Shown piece by piece: positions 17,109 to 26,343 of a stretch of 64,000 nt of DNA. The notes beneath the pieces are model-generated. The model saw only the letters and a list, made by a program, of their open reading frames with translations. It made no database searches and had not been told where the DNA came from. Position 1 is the first letter of the stretch. Each line of letters opens with the position of its first letter. Source of the DNA: CAZJLP01 sp964546955 (GTDB lineage: Bacteria; Verrucomicrobiota; Verrucomicrobiia; Opitutales; Opitutaceae); assembly GCA_964546955.1 (NCBI GenBank), contig CAZJLP010000025.1, forward strand, positions 4,258-68,257, in the 5' to 3' direction. Position numbers and translations under genes: made by a program.

Positions 17109-19033
17109 AAACGCCCAATCTCGACGCACCGCCCCCTGCCGCCTCATCTGCCAAAGAGTCGCCGGAGACGCGGGACGCCGAGAGCGTGATCGATACATCC
17201 AAGATGAACAAGGCCCAGCGCGAAGCGCTGGAGCTGACGGAAGCGGCGCGGACAGTGAGCGGGTATCGGAGTTTTGCGGGGGACCTTTTCATGGGACGCT
17301 TCGCGCTGGATCAGATATATCCTTTTCCTTTGCAGAGCGGGGCGGACATCGAGGCCGGCAGGCCGTTCCTGGCCGAGTTGGAATCTATTCTCAAAAATGA
17401 GGTGGATTCCGACGAGATCGACGCCACCGGCGAAATCCCGGATCGCGTCATCGATCGTCTGGCCAAACTCGGCGCCTTCGGCATCAAGCTCCCGAAGGAA
17501 TATGGCGGTCTCGGACTGTCGCAGACGAACTATTGTCGGGCCGCTCTTCTGTTGGGCGCGGCCGACGCGAATCTCACAGCCCTGCTCTCCGCTCACCAAT
17601 CGATCGGAGTTCCGCAGCCGCTGAAAATGTTCGGCACCGAGGAGCAGAAAAAGAAGTACCTGCCCCGGGTGGCCGGCGGGGAGATTTCCGCCTTTGCCTT
17701 GACCGAAGCGAGCGTCGGTTCCGATCCCGCGCAAATGACCACGCGAGCCGAACCGTCGGCCGACGGCGAGCATTTCGCGATCAACGGCGAGAAGCTCTGG
17801 TGCACGAATGGCGTGAAGGCCGGCGTGATCATCGTCATGGCGCGCACGCCCGACAAGGTTTCGAACGGCCGCAGCAAGAGCCAAATCAGCGCATTCATCG
17901 TCGAGATGAACGCGCCCGGAGTGGAAATCGTGACGCGCTGCCATTTCATGGGCTTGCGCGCACTCTACAATGGCGTGATCCGCTTCACCAATGTGAAGGT
18001 CCATCGCGACGCCATTGTCGGCGGCGAAGGCCGAGGTTTGAAGGTCGCGTTGACCACCCTGAACACCGGCCGCCTCACCATTCCCGCGGCCTGCGTGGGC
18101 ATGATGAAGAAATGTCTCAGCTATGCCTGCGAGTGGTCCAACCAACGGACCCAGTGGGGTGCGCAGATCGGAAAACACGCCGCCATTGCCGACAAGCTGG
18201 CCAAGATCGGCGCGAATGCTTTTGCCTGCGAAGGCATGGTCATGCTCACGTCGGCTTTGGTCGACCGCGATCACGCCGACATTCGCCTCGAGGCTGCCAT
18301 GTGCAAATTGTGGGGCAGCGAAGCCGCTTGGCGCGCCGTGGACGAAACGATGCAGATACGGGGCGGCCGCGGCTATGAAACCGCGGCGTCGCTCAAGAAG
18401 CGAGGCGAAGAGCCCGTTCCGATCGAGCGCATGATGCGCGACTGCCGCATCAATCTTATTTTCGAAGGCTCCTCCGAAATCATGCGTCTCTTCCTCGCGC
18501 GCGAGGCGCTCGATCCCCATTTGAAAGTGGCGGGCGGCGCGCTCGATTCGCGCAAGCCGATGGGCGAGCGGCTCGGGGCCGCCATGAAAGCTGGCGGCTT
18601 CTACGCCGGTTGGTATCCCGGGCTCTTTCTGCCGCGCGGCGGCGCGCCGTCCGATTTCACGCCCGCCCTCAAACCCGCGCTCTCCTATGTGGCGAAGACG
18701 AGCCGTCGCCTGGCGAAAACACTCTTTCACGCGATGGCCAAGCATGGCCCGAAGCTCGAACGCCAGCAATTGCTCCTGGGCCGGCTGGTCGACATCGGCA
18801 CGGAACTCTTTGCGATCACCGGCGCGGCCCTCTACGCCGACGCGCTCATCAAGAGCAACGATCCTCGCTACACACGCGAAGATTTGGAGCAACTCGTCCC
18901 CTGCTTCTTCGCCGACGCCCGCGGCCGGATCGCAGGTCACTTCGCGCACCTCGCACACAACAACGACACGCGAAACTACAAACTCGCGCAATCGCTGCTC
19001 GAAGGAAAACACCCGTATCTCAAAACGCCCTGA
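17105..19033 (+). CDS. Acyl-CoA dehydrogenase, long-chain type with C-terminal extension
   Basis: 642 residues; a typical acyl-CoA dehydrogenase has about 380, so a C-terminal domain is added as in VLCAD-like enzymes. Family motifs include FALTEASVGSDPAQM (flavin/substrate loop), WCTNGVKA, and MQIRGGRGYE. The helical segment RLFLAREALDP marks the start of the extension. It performs the FAD-dependent first oxidation of beta-oxidation; no electron-transfer flavoprotein gene is seen here. It closes the phospholipase-ligase-thiolase-FadJ cluster. The stop codon lies in the loop of a perfect hairpin. Confidence 0.92.
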   Translation: MKTPNLDAPPPAASSAKESPETRDAESVIDTSKMNKAQREALELTEAARTVSGYRSFAGDLFMGRFALDQIYPFPLQSGADIEAGRPFLAELESILKNEVDSDEIDATGEIPDRVIDRLAKLGAFGIKLPKEYGGLGLSQTNYCRAALLLGAADANLTALLSAHQSIGVPQPLKMFGTEEQKKKYLPRVAGGEISAFALTEASVGSDPAQMTTRAEPSADGEHFAINGEKLWCTNGVKAGVIIVMARTPDKVSNGRSKSQISAFIVEMNAPGVEIVTRCHFMGLRALYNGVIRFTNVKVHRDAIVGGEGRGLKVALTTLNTGRLTIPAACVGMMKKCLSYACEWSNQRTQWGAQIGKHAAIADKLAKIGANAFACEGMVMLTSALVDRDHADIRLEAAMCKLWGSEAAWRAVDETMQIRGGRGYETAASLKKRGEEPVPIERMMRDCRINLIFEGSSEIMRLFLAREALDPHLKVAGGALDSRKPMGERLGAAMKAGGFYAGWYPGLFLPRGGAPSDFTPALKPALSYVAKTSRRLAKTLFHAMAKHGPKLERQQLLLGRLVDIGTELFAITGAALYADALIKSNDPRYTREDLEQLVPCFFADARGRIAGHFAHLAHNNDTRNYKLAQSLLEGKHPYLKTP

Positions 19034-19045
19034 AGGCGTTTTGAG
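19019..19045 (+). terminator. Hairpin spanning the acyl-CoA dehydrogenase stop codon
   Basis: An 11-bp perfect stem (19019-19029 with 19035-19045) has the TGA stop within its 5-nt loop. No clean T-run follows; instead two words AGTTTGA and AGTTTGG come next. It probably acts as a terminator or 3'-end stabiliser. Confidence 0.55.
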
Positions 19046-19188
19046 AGTTTGAAGTTTGGTCGATCGCGGGGCGCGATGTCGGACGTTATTCGCCGGCGCC
19101 CCTGTCTTCGTTTTGGCGGCGAGGCGAGAGATGCCACCGAATCGATCTTCCTGTTTGTCATCCTCAATCGAAGGATCCACGTGTCAGC

Positions 19189-19743
19189 TCAACGCAACGC
19201 CAGATATCCGTACGCGGCGGCGTAGATCGCACACTCGGCCAGCAGCATGGCAAAGCCGACCTTGAGCCACGCTGTGGCGAGATGGCGATGCGCACCGAGC
19301 CAGGGCAGTACGACAAGCCTTCCTCCCCACCATAGAGCGATGCAGGCGCAGATGACACGCGCGAGGGTTGTTCCCTCGACCAGTTGCGGCGCGAAGCAGA
19401 GGCTGATGAGCCCACAAGCCGCGATCACCGCTCCGATGAACACATTCTGCGCAACAGAGAAGCGCCGGTGCACTTCTGGGAGGCGCGCCAGATTTTCCTC
19501 CCAGTTCGGCGGTATCGGCGTGACCAATGCGAATCCCAGCGTTACAAAAGTGAAAAGCGCCCGCCACGCGGACACCAAGTATCCAGGTATCTGTATCGAG
19601 TACCATTGAGCAAAACGTAACAGCTGCGCATCGCATGTCCACCGAGCGTCCGATCGACTCCAAAGACCGTCGCAACCTCGATCCATGTCCATCAACCGTG
19701 GGCGAGGTCGTAGAAATCCTGATCGCTGCCTCGCCTTCGTCAC
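19189..19743 (-). CDS. Hypothetical small integral membrane protein
   Basis: Not recognised. The frame has about 184 codons, of which the last 140 contain four probable membrane helices (ALFTFVTLGFALV, NVFIGAVIAACGLISLCF, RVICACIALWWGGRLVVL and VGFAMLLAECAIYAAAYGYLAL). The first 45 codons lack membrane character and run opposite to the start of the MOSC gene. The true start is therefore uncertain and may be a non-ATG codon near 19620. The only in-frame ATGs upstream lie inside the MOSC overlap. Confidence 0.6.
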   Translation of the reverse strand: MTKARQRSGFLRPRPRLMDMDRGCDGLWSRSDARWTCDAQLLRFAQWYSIQIPGYLVSAWRALFTFVTLGFALVTPIPPNWEENLARLPEVHRRFSVAQNVFIGAVIAACGLISLCFAPQLVEGTTLARVICACIALWWGGRLVVLPWLGAHRHLATAWLKVGFAMLLAECAIYAAAYGYLALR

Positions 19744-20192
19744 CCATGGAGGCGCGAGAGGAGGCGCGCGCCGTGCCTGATCGCGGGCTGGAAGGCGACC
19801 GCTACTTCACAGGGACTGGCACGTTCTCACCAAGTTCGCCCAAGCCGGACTACGAGCTTACCCTGATTCAATTGGAGCATGTCGAAACTTTTCAGTCGAG
19901 CAGCGGTCGCGCCTTCCCGGCCCGTGACGCGCGACGAAACATCGTTACCCGGGGCGTCGACCTGAACGCCCTCGTCGGCCGCGAGTTCAAAATCGGCGAC
20001 GTCCTCATCCGCGGGATCCGCCTTTGCGAACCCTGCAACTACCTCGCGAAACAAACCTTCCCCGACGTGCTGCGCGGCCTGGTGCACAAGGGCGGACTGC
20101 GAGCCCAAATCCTTTCCGAGGGCTGGATTCACGTGGGCGATTCGGTGTTCGAAATCCCAGCCGCGAGCAACAAGACTTCCTCTGTTCAATGA
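19698..20192 (+). CDS. MOSC domain protein
   Basis: A MOSC (molybdenum-cofactor sulfurase C-terminal) domain protein of about 164 residues from the GTG at 19698, or 185 residues from an ATG at 19635. The shorter form begins right at the conserved strand VGEVVEILIA and avoids part of the overlap with the opposing membrane-protein frame. Domain motifs include GLEGDRYF, ARRNIVTRGVDLN and the Cys-bearing RLCEPCNYL. MOSC proteins handle sulfur or molybdenum-cofactor substrates; the specific role is unknown. The stop overlaps the next gene by 4 bases (ATGA). Confidence 0.85.
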   Translation: MGEVVEILIAASPSSPMEAREEARAVPDRGLEGDRYFTGTGTFSPSSPKPDYELTLIQLEHVETFQSSSGRAFPARDARRNIVTRGVDLNALVGREFKIGDVLIRGIRLCEPCNYLAKQTFPDVLRGLVHKGGLRAQILSEGWIHVGDSVFEIPAASNKTSSVQ

Positions 20193-20626
20193 ATCTGAGC
20201 TGGCGCTACGCTTCGCTGTCCGATGTGGGATTTCTCGCCGAATGGAATCACCAATTGATCAGGGACGAAGGCCATCGCAGCCAGCTGACCGTCGAGGAAT
20301 TGAAAGGTCGGATGACCGAGTGGCTAAGCGGAAACTATCAAGCCGTGATTTTTTCCACCACTCAGCCGGTCGCTTATGCGCTTTTCGCGCCCGACGAGGA
20401 TGCGCTCTACCTGCGGCAATTGTTCGTGCGCCGCGACAGTCGGAGACAAGGCATAGGCCGCGCCGCAGTGACTCTTCTCCGGCGGGAGGTCTGGCCGAAA
20501 AACAGGCGTCTGACGGTGGGGGCTCTCTGCCACAACACGTCCGCTCTGTCGTTTTGGCGCAGCCTTGGTTATCGTGATTACTGTCTAACCCTGGAGCTCC
20601 CGGCAGACAAAACCGGCCAGTTTTGA
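20189..20626 (+). CDS. GNAT-family N-acetyltransferase
   Basis: 145 residues. The acetyl-CoA loop is RDSRRQGIGRAAV, preceded by the strand LYLRQLFVR and followed by the late helix and turn NTSALSFWRSLGYRDY, all typical of GNAT enzymes. The start is the ATG overlapping the MOSC stop, so the pair is translationally coupled. The substrate is unknown. Confidence 0.88.
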   Translation: MNLSWRYASLSDVGFLAEWNHQLIRDEGHRSQLTVEELKGRMTEWLSGNYQAVIFSTTQPVAYALFAPDEDALYLRQLFVRRDSRRQGIGRAAVTLLRREVWPKNRRLTVGALCHNTSALSFWRSLGYRDYCLTLELPADKTGQF

Positions 20627-20681
20627 ACAGCTTGTGCATCGCGAGGCACTTTGTGGCCGGCGTCCGTGTCACCTCCCCCGC

Positions 20682-21377
20682 ATGAAGCATCTTGTTCTCA
20701 AAGTCTGGCGCGAATGGATCCGTCCTTTCGCTTTGCTCTTCGCCGTTGTCGCACCCCTGAAATCGGCCGTGGTCGATTGGAATTGGGTGCCGAGCGGTTC
20801 GATGAAACCGACGATTCTCGAGGGTGAACTCGTTATGGTCAACAAACTGGCCTATGACTTTAAGGTGCCGTTCACCACCCGCCATGTCTCCAGTTGGGGC
20901 AATCCCGCGCGAGGAGACGTTGTTGTTTTCTTTTCACCCAAAGATGGCGCGCGGTTGGTGAAGCGCGTGGTTGGCCTGCCGGGAGACACGATTGAAGTCC
21001 GAAACAATGTTCTGCTGGTCAATGGAGTCACCCAGCGCTACACGCCCGTCGACCCGTCCCGGTTCCAACGCGACGTCTTTGAAGATAAACAACCTGTCGT
21101 GGCGGTGGAGCATCTCGCGGGACGCGATCACTATGTCATGGCCCTTCCCCGTTTGCCTGCGCTGCGAAACTTCGGCCCCCTTGCCGTGCCCGCCGGCCAG
21201 TATTTTATGCTGGGCGATTCGCGCGACAACAGCAACGACTCGCGTTTCTTCGGGGCCGTCGATCGGAAGCAGATTGTCGGCCGGGCGAATCGCGTCCTTC
21301 TTTCTTTCGACCCTCAGCGCTACTTGCTCCCACGCCCCAAGCGTTTTTTCCAGCCGATGAACCTGAAAGCGAGTTGA
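20682..21377 (+). CDS. lepB: Signal peptidase I
   Basis: 231 residues from the ATG at 20682. An N-terminal hydrophobic segment (about 13-30) anchors the enzyme. The catalytic Ser is S40 in VPSGSMKPT and the general-base Lys is K94 in RLVKRVVGLPGD; box E is GDSRDNSNDSRF. It cleaves signal peptides of exported proteins, of which this window encodes many. In-frame codons before 20682 lack family similarity. Confidence 0.95.
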   Translation: MKHLVLKVWREWIRPFALLFAVVAPLKSAVVDWNWVPSGSMKPTILEGELVMVNKLAYDFKVPFTTRHVSSWGNPARGDVVVFFSPKDGARLVKRVVGLPGDTIEVRNNVLLVNGVTQRYTPVDPSRFQRDVFEDKQPVVAVEHLAGRDHYVMALPRLPALRNFGPLAVPAGQYFMLGDSRDNSNDSRFFGAVDRKQIVGRANRVLLSFDPQRYLLPRPKRFFQPMNLKAS

Positions 21378-21434
21378 ACTTAGCCTTCCCCATTTGCTAA
21401 TAAAATCGTCGGTGGCTCGTCATACCAAGTACCG

Positions 21435-21911
21435 ATGACCACCCCGCCCAAACTCTCGTTTGCCTGCCCTCTCCCACGGACCGCGTTGAAAGGACCGGAG
21501 CGCTCTAAATTTTGCGAGCAGTGCGGGCATCATGTTCACAACATTTCCGCCCTGGGTGTCGAGCAACGCAGGACCATCCTGGAACGAGCCCGCACCGAAC
21601 GCGTTTGCGGTTCATACCTGGTGCGACTTTCCGGCGAATTGGTGACACCCGAAGCACCGCTCTCTCCCATTGAACGGCGATCCATTAAACAATTCGGGCT
21701 GGCTGCTCTGTCGGCCGGCGCCTTGGCGATCGCGGCGGGATGCGTAACACCGGCAACTGAGCCCGCTCCCGCCTCGCCTCCGCCGCCTCCCCCTCAGCCC
21801 ACTGCAGCGATAGCCAATGCCTCGAAGGAGGAAGAGGTCGTCTTGCTTACGGGTTTTATCGTTTCTGAAACTCCTCGACTTCCCGAAAAACAGGGGTCGA
21901 AAGGAAAATGA
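21435..21911 (+). CDS. Hypothetical protein with Cys-rich N-terminal motif and membrane segment
   Basis: 158 residues of unknown function. The N-terminus has C10 and the motif FCEQCGHHVHNISAL near residues 30-44, then VCGSY. This resembles a short zinc-binding knuckle that I recall from small proteins of Verrucomicrobiota and Bacteroidota. A hydrophobic stretch (FGLAALSAGALAIAAGC, about residues 94-110) follows, then a Pro/Ala-rich tail. The Cys-containing N-terminus probably stays cytoplasmic. No operon partner is evident. Confidence 0.75.
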   Translation: MTTPPKLSFACPLPRTALKGPERSKFCEQCGHHVHNISALGVEQRRTILERARTERVCGSYLVRLSGELVTPEAPLSPIERRSIKQFGLAALSAGALAIAAGCVTPATEPAPASPPPPPPQPTAAIANASKEEEVVLLTGFIVSETPRLPEKQGSKGK

Positions 21912-21991
21912 GCTTACAAAAGAGGCGGTAACCTATTCCGCTCTCGGAACCCTGCAGATAGTCTGTGTCGATAGGACTTACGCGGAACCCG

Positions 21992-22426
21992 ATGAGTTGC
22001 ACCTTCTGCCACGACCGGAAAATCACAGTCGAACAATTTATCGACGTGTTACGACGTTCGACTCTGGCGGAGCGGCGTCCTGTGTCGGAGCGGTCGCGCA
22101 TCGTCGATATGGTGAAGCATGCGAATCTCATCTGCACCGCGTGGAGTGACGACTTGCTCGTCGGGGTTGCGCGATCAGTGACCGACTTTAGCTTCTGCTG
22201 CTACGTATCCGACCTCGCCGTCGACGTCGCCTTCCAAAAGCAGGGCGTCGGCAAGCGGCTGATCGAAGTCACGCGTCGCCAGCTCCATCCCCAGTGCAGA
22301 ATCATCCTTCTCGCAGCGCCAAAAGCAGAAGGTTATTATCCTAAGATCGGATTCTCGCAGCACCCTTCCGCCTGGACCCTTCCTGGGGTCCCATCGCCGG
22401 CCAAAGCGCCCACGACGCTTTCGTGA
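21992..22426 (+). CDS. GNAT-family N-acetyltransferase
   Basis: About 144 residues from the ATG at 21992; a GTG at 21965 would add nine. The acetyl-CoA loop VAFQKQGVGKRLI, the preceding strand YVSDLAVD, and the late YYPKIGF segment define a GNAT fold. The N-terminal region is longer than usual and includes CTFCHDRK. Substrate unknown. Confidence 0.82.
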   Translation: MSCTFCHDRKITVEQFIDVLRRSTLAERRPVSERSRIVDMVKHANLICTAWSDDLLVGVARSVTDFSFCCYVSDLAVDVAFQKQGVGKRLIEVTRRQLHPQCRIILLAAPKAEGYYPKIGFSQHPSAWTLPGVPSPAKAPTTLS

Positions 22427-22727
22427 TCGAGGTACGACCCTTGGAATGTTCCTCCGCAAGGGCGTGTACAAAGCTTGGGGCGTGATGGGGAAGGAGAAAG
22501 ATGAGCCTTTGAAAAACGGATTGAGGGTCGGGGCAAATCGTCCCCGATAACCCCTGGCTTTCGATCTGCATTCCCAAACACGCCCTAGGGTGGAACCCCG
22601 CGCGTGCGGATTGGCTCGGCTGCAGCGCCGCAGATCCGTCAACGTCCCCTCGCCCCCGGGAAAGCGAGCTCCTCCGTGTTGGCACGTGCGCCTCGTTTTT
22701 CAGAGCGCTTACAGGCGAAGTTTCGCC
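22427..22727. other. Intergenic region without recognised features
   Basis: About 300 bp between two convergent genes. I see no convincing ORF, RNA or terminator; open frames here lack family features. Confidence 0.5.
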
Positions 22728-24299
22728 CTATCGTTTGCGCTCGGCCAATTGCGTCAGATAAAGGCTCTGCGGTTTCACCGGCGTGCCGTGGCTTTCCCAC
22801 CAACCTGGATCGCGCGGGAGATGGCCATCGTGACGTTTGCCGACGAATCCGATCGCGAAGTTCTGCGCGGTGGGTGGCTTTTGGCAAGTGAGTTCACCCC
22901 GGGAGTTCCACACCACGTAGTTTGCGCCGGCCCAACCATGCCCGCTGCCCATGGAGCCCCGATCCTGAATCGCGATAGACGCTTCGACGTTGTCGTAGAG
23001 CCCTCCCACCGACCATCGATGATGCGGCTCGCTGCTCGCGTAATCCTGCTCAGATTTGCAGTCCAAAAAGACATTAGGGCCTGGAACTCCCGAGCCGAAG
23101 ACAAATGCATGGCGCGCTTTTTCGGAATAGCAGCGTCGAACCAGCACCAATTGGCCGTCCACTGAATAGGGATAGCGGCGTCCGCCGGTGATCTGCGAGA
23201 CCGGAGCGAGGCTCTTGCAGTCCTCCACCGTTATCCACTTCGCATGTTCGAGCATGCGGGCGGGCCCGTGGGCGAATCCCAGCGTGGTGAGATGACGCGC
23301 CCAGGCATTTTTGACCGAGCCGAAATTGACGAGATAGTTGGCGTGCTCTTCATCCACGGGGATTTTTTCACCTCGATGATCGCCCACTTTCTTCGGGTCG
23401 AAGGCGGAGTGGGCGCGAATAAATTCCACTCCACAGTGCTCGATCCGTCCTTGTTCGCGGACAGCCACCACGGCACCGCCGCCCCAGGTTTGCGCAACCG
23501 CGCACGAAATCGGCGCATCGATCGTAATTTGGTTTCCTTTGATCGCCGTGATGACACGGTCGAAGTCCAAATCGAAAGGTTTCCATTGGCGGGTCGATTC
23601 AGGCGCTTGTTCGCGCGGCACGATGCGATCCATGCCGATTTCGGTAATCCAGACCGCATTGCCGCTGCGGCGTACATACACGCCTTGTCCCACCTGGAAT
23701 GCACTCGCATCCTTCACCGAAAAAGTGCGGCTTCCCACGGGAACGTACGCGTCGGCGATTTCCACGAGCGTTGCGGGATCCGCTTCGGGCCGGGTCGGGC
23801 CGCCCACTTCGATCAATGGACGCGCTCGTTTGAACTCGGCCCAGAGAATCGTACCGTCGGCGCCATCGCCCTCGCCCCTCAGCACCACCCCGCCCACCTT
23901 GATCCGCAAGGGAGCACTGCAACGATACGTGCCTCGCTTGAGCAGGACCGCGCCGCGAAATCCGTCGGGCCCCCGCTCGCGCGACGAGACGCGATCGATC
24001 GCGAGCTGAATCCGCGGCGTGTCATCGGCCGAGCTGGGATCGGGCTGCACCGTCTCGCTCACCGCAGGCTGCGGAAAGGCCACACCACCCCCGCCGTAAC
24101 CGCAGTGGGAGAAATCCGGTATGATGTCTCCCTGGTCTGTATAGGGGGTATAGATGAGTTTCCCCGACCACCGACTCGCCTTCACCAGACGCGACTCACC
24201 TGCAACCTTGCTCGGTTGGGGTAGTTCGGCCGGGGCCGCTCCAACGGTAAAATACCCAAGGGCAAAGAGGGCCAATATACCTCTAGTTAATAATGACAT
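22728..24299 (-). CDS. Secreted right-handed beta-helix protein (pectate-lyase-like fold)
   Basis: 523 residues with a signal peptide ending near GAAPAE. The segment with DDTPRIQLAID, then GAVLLKRGTYRCSAPLRI and GVVLRGEGDG, is the N-terminal pattern of Pectate_lyase_3-type beta-helix proteins. Rung-like repeats follow, such as HAKWITVEDCKSLAP and ARHLTTLGFAHGPA. The family includes polysaccharide lyases and hydrolases as well as non-enzymatic helices; I cannot assign a substrate. Probably periplasmic or extracellular. Confidence 0.8.
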   Translation of the reverse strand: MSLLTRGILALFALGYFTVGAAPAELPQPSKVAGESRLVKASRWSGKLIYTPYTDQGDIIPDFSHCGYGGGGVAFPQPAVSETVQPDPSSADDTPRIQLAIDRVSSRERGPDGFRGAVLLKRGTYRCSAPLRIKVGGVVLRGEGDGADGTILWAEFKRARPLIEVGGPTRPEADPATLVEIADAYVPVGSRTFSVKDASAFQVGQGVYVRRSGNAVWITEIGMDRIVPREQAPESTRQWKPFDLDFDRVITAIKGNQITIDAPISCAVAQTWGGGAVVAVREQGRIEHCGVEFIRAHSAFDPKKVGDHRGEKIPVDEEHANYLVNFGSVKNAWARHLTTLGFAHGPARMLEHAKWITVEDCKSLAPVSQITGGRRYPYSVDGQLVLVRRCYSEKARHAFVFGSGVPGPNVFLDCKSEQDYASSEPHHRWSVGGLYDNVEASIAIQDRGSMGSGHGWAGANYVVWNSRGELTCQKPPTAQNFAIGFVGKRHDGHLPRDPGWWESHGTPVKPQSLYLTQLAERKR

Positions 24300-24456
24300 A
24301 TGATAGTTGGCCGCTGGCGGCCTCGGCCTGGCATGAGCGACGCATGTTAACAGCGAGTCACGTCTCTTAAGACGGCACGTATTCGTGGAACCTTACCAGA
24401 AAACAATGGGGCGACGGCTACCCGCAAACGGGTCACCCAGGCTGACAGCGCGCCGA

Positions 24457-24876
24457 TTATTCTCCGAGAACGGTCACTATGATCGATCGCGAGTGCGCTC
24501 GACGGCGGTGTTCCCACAAAAAAATTCCCTGCCACGTTCCCAGCTGCAATTTCCCTTGCGCGACGGGGAGGGTTTCCGACGACCGAGTGAGGACCATCTT
24601 TATGTGACTGGGCATGTCGTCGGGGCCTTCGGACGTATGTTCGAAATGCGGGTCACTTTCCGGCACCAACCGATTGAGCCAAGCTTCAAGGTCGGTCCGA
24701 GCGGATGGATCCGCATTTTCCATTGTGACCAGGCTGCAACTCGTGTGTTGGCAAAACACAACGGCTACACCTCGCTTCAAACCGGACTGGGCGACGACGC
24801 GGGCAACGTCCTCGGTGATTTCCAGCAAACCCTGTCGTGACGTGCGGATGGAGAGCGTGACTTGGTGGACAGACAT
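24457..24876 (-). CDS. YjbQ family protein (UPF0047)
   Basis: 139 residues, the usual length. Conserved motifs are FCQHTSCSLVTMENADPS, DDMPSHIKMVLT and LGTWQGIFLWEHR. Members form trimers with a His/Cys-lined site and have weak thiamine-phosphate synthase activity in E. coli; the physiological role is unsettled. It lies downstream of fumC on the same strand with a 26-base gap. Confidence 0.92.
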   Translation of the reverse strand: MSVHQVTLSIRTSRQGLLEITEDVARVVAQSGLKRGVAVVFCQHTSCSLVTMENADPSARTDLEAWLNRLVPESDPHFEHTSEGPDDMPSHIKMVLTRSSETLPVAQGKLQLGTWQGIFLWEHRRRAHSRSIIVTVLGE

Positions 24877-24902
24877 AGCGCGAGCATCCTTGACGACCCA
24901 GA

Positions 24903-26312
24903 CTAGCCACCGCCCATTCCAGGAGCGGTGGCGCCCGGCTTGGTCATGGCCCCCGGCTCGAGCGCGCCATCCAGAACTTTCGCATCGAGTAGCTTCTTCT
25001 CCAGTACAACCTCACGCAAGGTGAGATCGCGGGCATGAGCTTCCTTGGCGATCGCAGCCGCGACATCATAACCGAGATGCGGCGCGAGCGCCGTGACGAG
25101 CATGAGGGAGCGCTCGACCAATTCGCGACAACGCGAGGGGTCTGCCTCGATCCCCGCCACGCACGCCTCGGCAAATACGCGCACGCCATTGGAAAGGCAG
25201 TGGATCGTGTCGTGGAGGCTGTGGGCGATCAGGGGGATCGTGACATTGAGCTCGAAATGCCCATCCCGTGCGGCGTTCGCCACGACCGAGGAAAGCCCCT
25301 GGGCATAGAGGCACACCTGCACAAGCATTTCGCACATCACCGGGTTTACTTTACCCGGCATGATGGAACTGCCGGGCTGCGTGGCTGGCAGGCGTATTTC
25401 CTGCAGGCCGCTCCGCGGCCCCGACGCGAGCAGGCGGATGTCGTTGGCGATCTTTGCGAGGCTGGCCGCGATTGTGGTCAAGTGACCGGCCACCTCCGCG
25501 GAGTCGTCGCGAGCGCCCTGCGCTTCGAAATGGTTGTGCGCCTCGAAAAAGGTGAGGCCGGTCTTCTCGGAGAGATGCTGGCAAACTTTCCCCGCGAATT
25601 GCGGGTGACAATTGAGTCCCGTGCCGACCGCGGTGCCGCCGATCGCCAGTTCCCTCAGCGCCACGAGCGCTTTCTCGACGCGGACCACCCCTTTCTGCAG
25701 CTGCGCGGCATAGCCGGAGAACTCCTGCCCCAGCGTCAGGGGGGTCGCGTCCATGAGATGCGTCCGGCCGATCTTCACGATCTCCGCAAACGCCTCCGCC
25801 TTGTGAGCGAGTACATCGTGGAGTTGCTGCATCGCGGGGTGGAGTTTTTCGCGCAGCGCGATCGCAACGGATACGTGTAGTGCCGTCGGAATGACATCAT
25901 TGGACGACTGCCCCAGATTGACATCGTCATTGGGATGAAGCGGCGTTTTCGAACCGATCGACTGTCCGGTCAACTGGCTCGCGCGATTCGCGATCACCTC
26001 GTTGATATTCATGTTCGTCGAAGTGCCGGACCCGGTTTGAAAAACATCGACGGGAAAATGCCGCGAGAGCTTGCCATCCATGATCTCGGCCGCCACCTGC
26101 TGAATCAGCCGGCTTTTCTCGGGGCTCAACAGCCCCAACTCCTCGTTCGCCCGAGCGCAGGCCGACTTAACCAGCGCCAGGCCGTGAATGAAGCCGTCCG
26201 GCATCGTGCGGCCACTGACGGGGAAGTTCAGCACGGCTCTCTGGGTCGAGGCGCCGTACAGCGCATCGTCCGGCACCGGCATCTCACCCATGGAGTCTCG
26301 TTCGATTCGCAT
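24903..26312 (-). CDS. fumC: Class II fumarate hydratase
   Basis: 469 residues, matching FumC. The fumarase/aspartase signature GSSIMPGKVNP lies near residue 320, with TSTNMNINEV and GRTHLMDATPLTLGQEF in the active-site regions. It interconverts fumarate and malate in the TCA cycle using no iron-sulfur cluster. The C-terminus ends in an unusual Gly/Ala/Met stretch. YjbQ follows closely and may be co-transcribed. Confidence 0.96.
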   Translation of the reverse strand: MRIERDSMGEMPVPDDALYGASTQRAVLNFPVSGRTMPDGFIHGLALVKSACARANEELGLLSPEKSRLIQQVAAEIMDGKLSRHFPVDVFQTGSGTSTNMNINEVIANRASQLTGQSIGSKTPLHPNDDVNLGQSSNDVIPTALHVSVAIALREKLHPAMQQLHDVLAHKAEAFAEIVKIGRTHLMDATPLTLGQEFSGYAAQLQKGVVRVEKALVALRELAIGGTAVGTGLNCHPQFAGKVCQHLSEKTGLTFFEAHNHFEAQGARDDSAEVAGHLTTIAASLAKIANDIRLLASGPRSGLQEIRLPATQPGSSIMPGKVNPVMCEMLVQVCLYAQGLSSVVANAARDGHFELNVTIPLIAHSLHDTIHCLSNGVRVFAEACVAGIEADPSRCRELVERSLMLVTALAPHLGYDVAAAIAKEAHARDLTLREVVLEKKLLDAKVLDGALEPGAMTKPGATAPGMGGG

Positions 26313-26343
26313 CGCTCAAACTAAACCGCGTCGTCTAGAAAGC

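Noticed and set aside
14838..17198. 786-codon minus-strand frame opposite the FadJ-type gene
   Set aside because: Shadow of the FadJ reading frame; no recognisable domains. The same applies to long frames opposite the acyl-CoA dehydrogenase and gyrB.
24385..24840. 151-codon plus-strand frame
   Set aside because: It lies opposite the YjbQ gene and has no family features.
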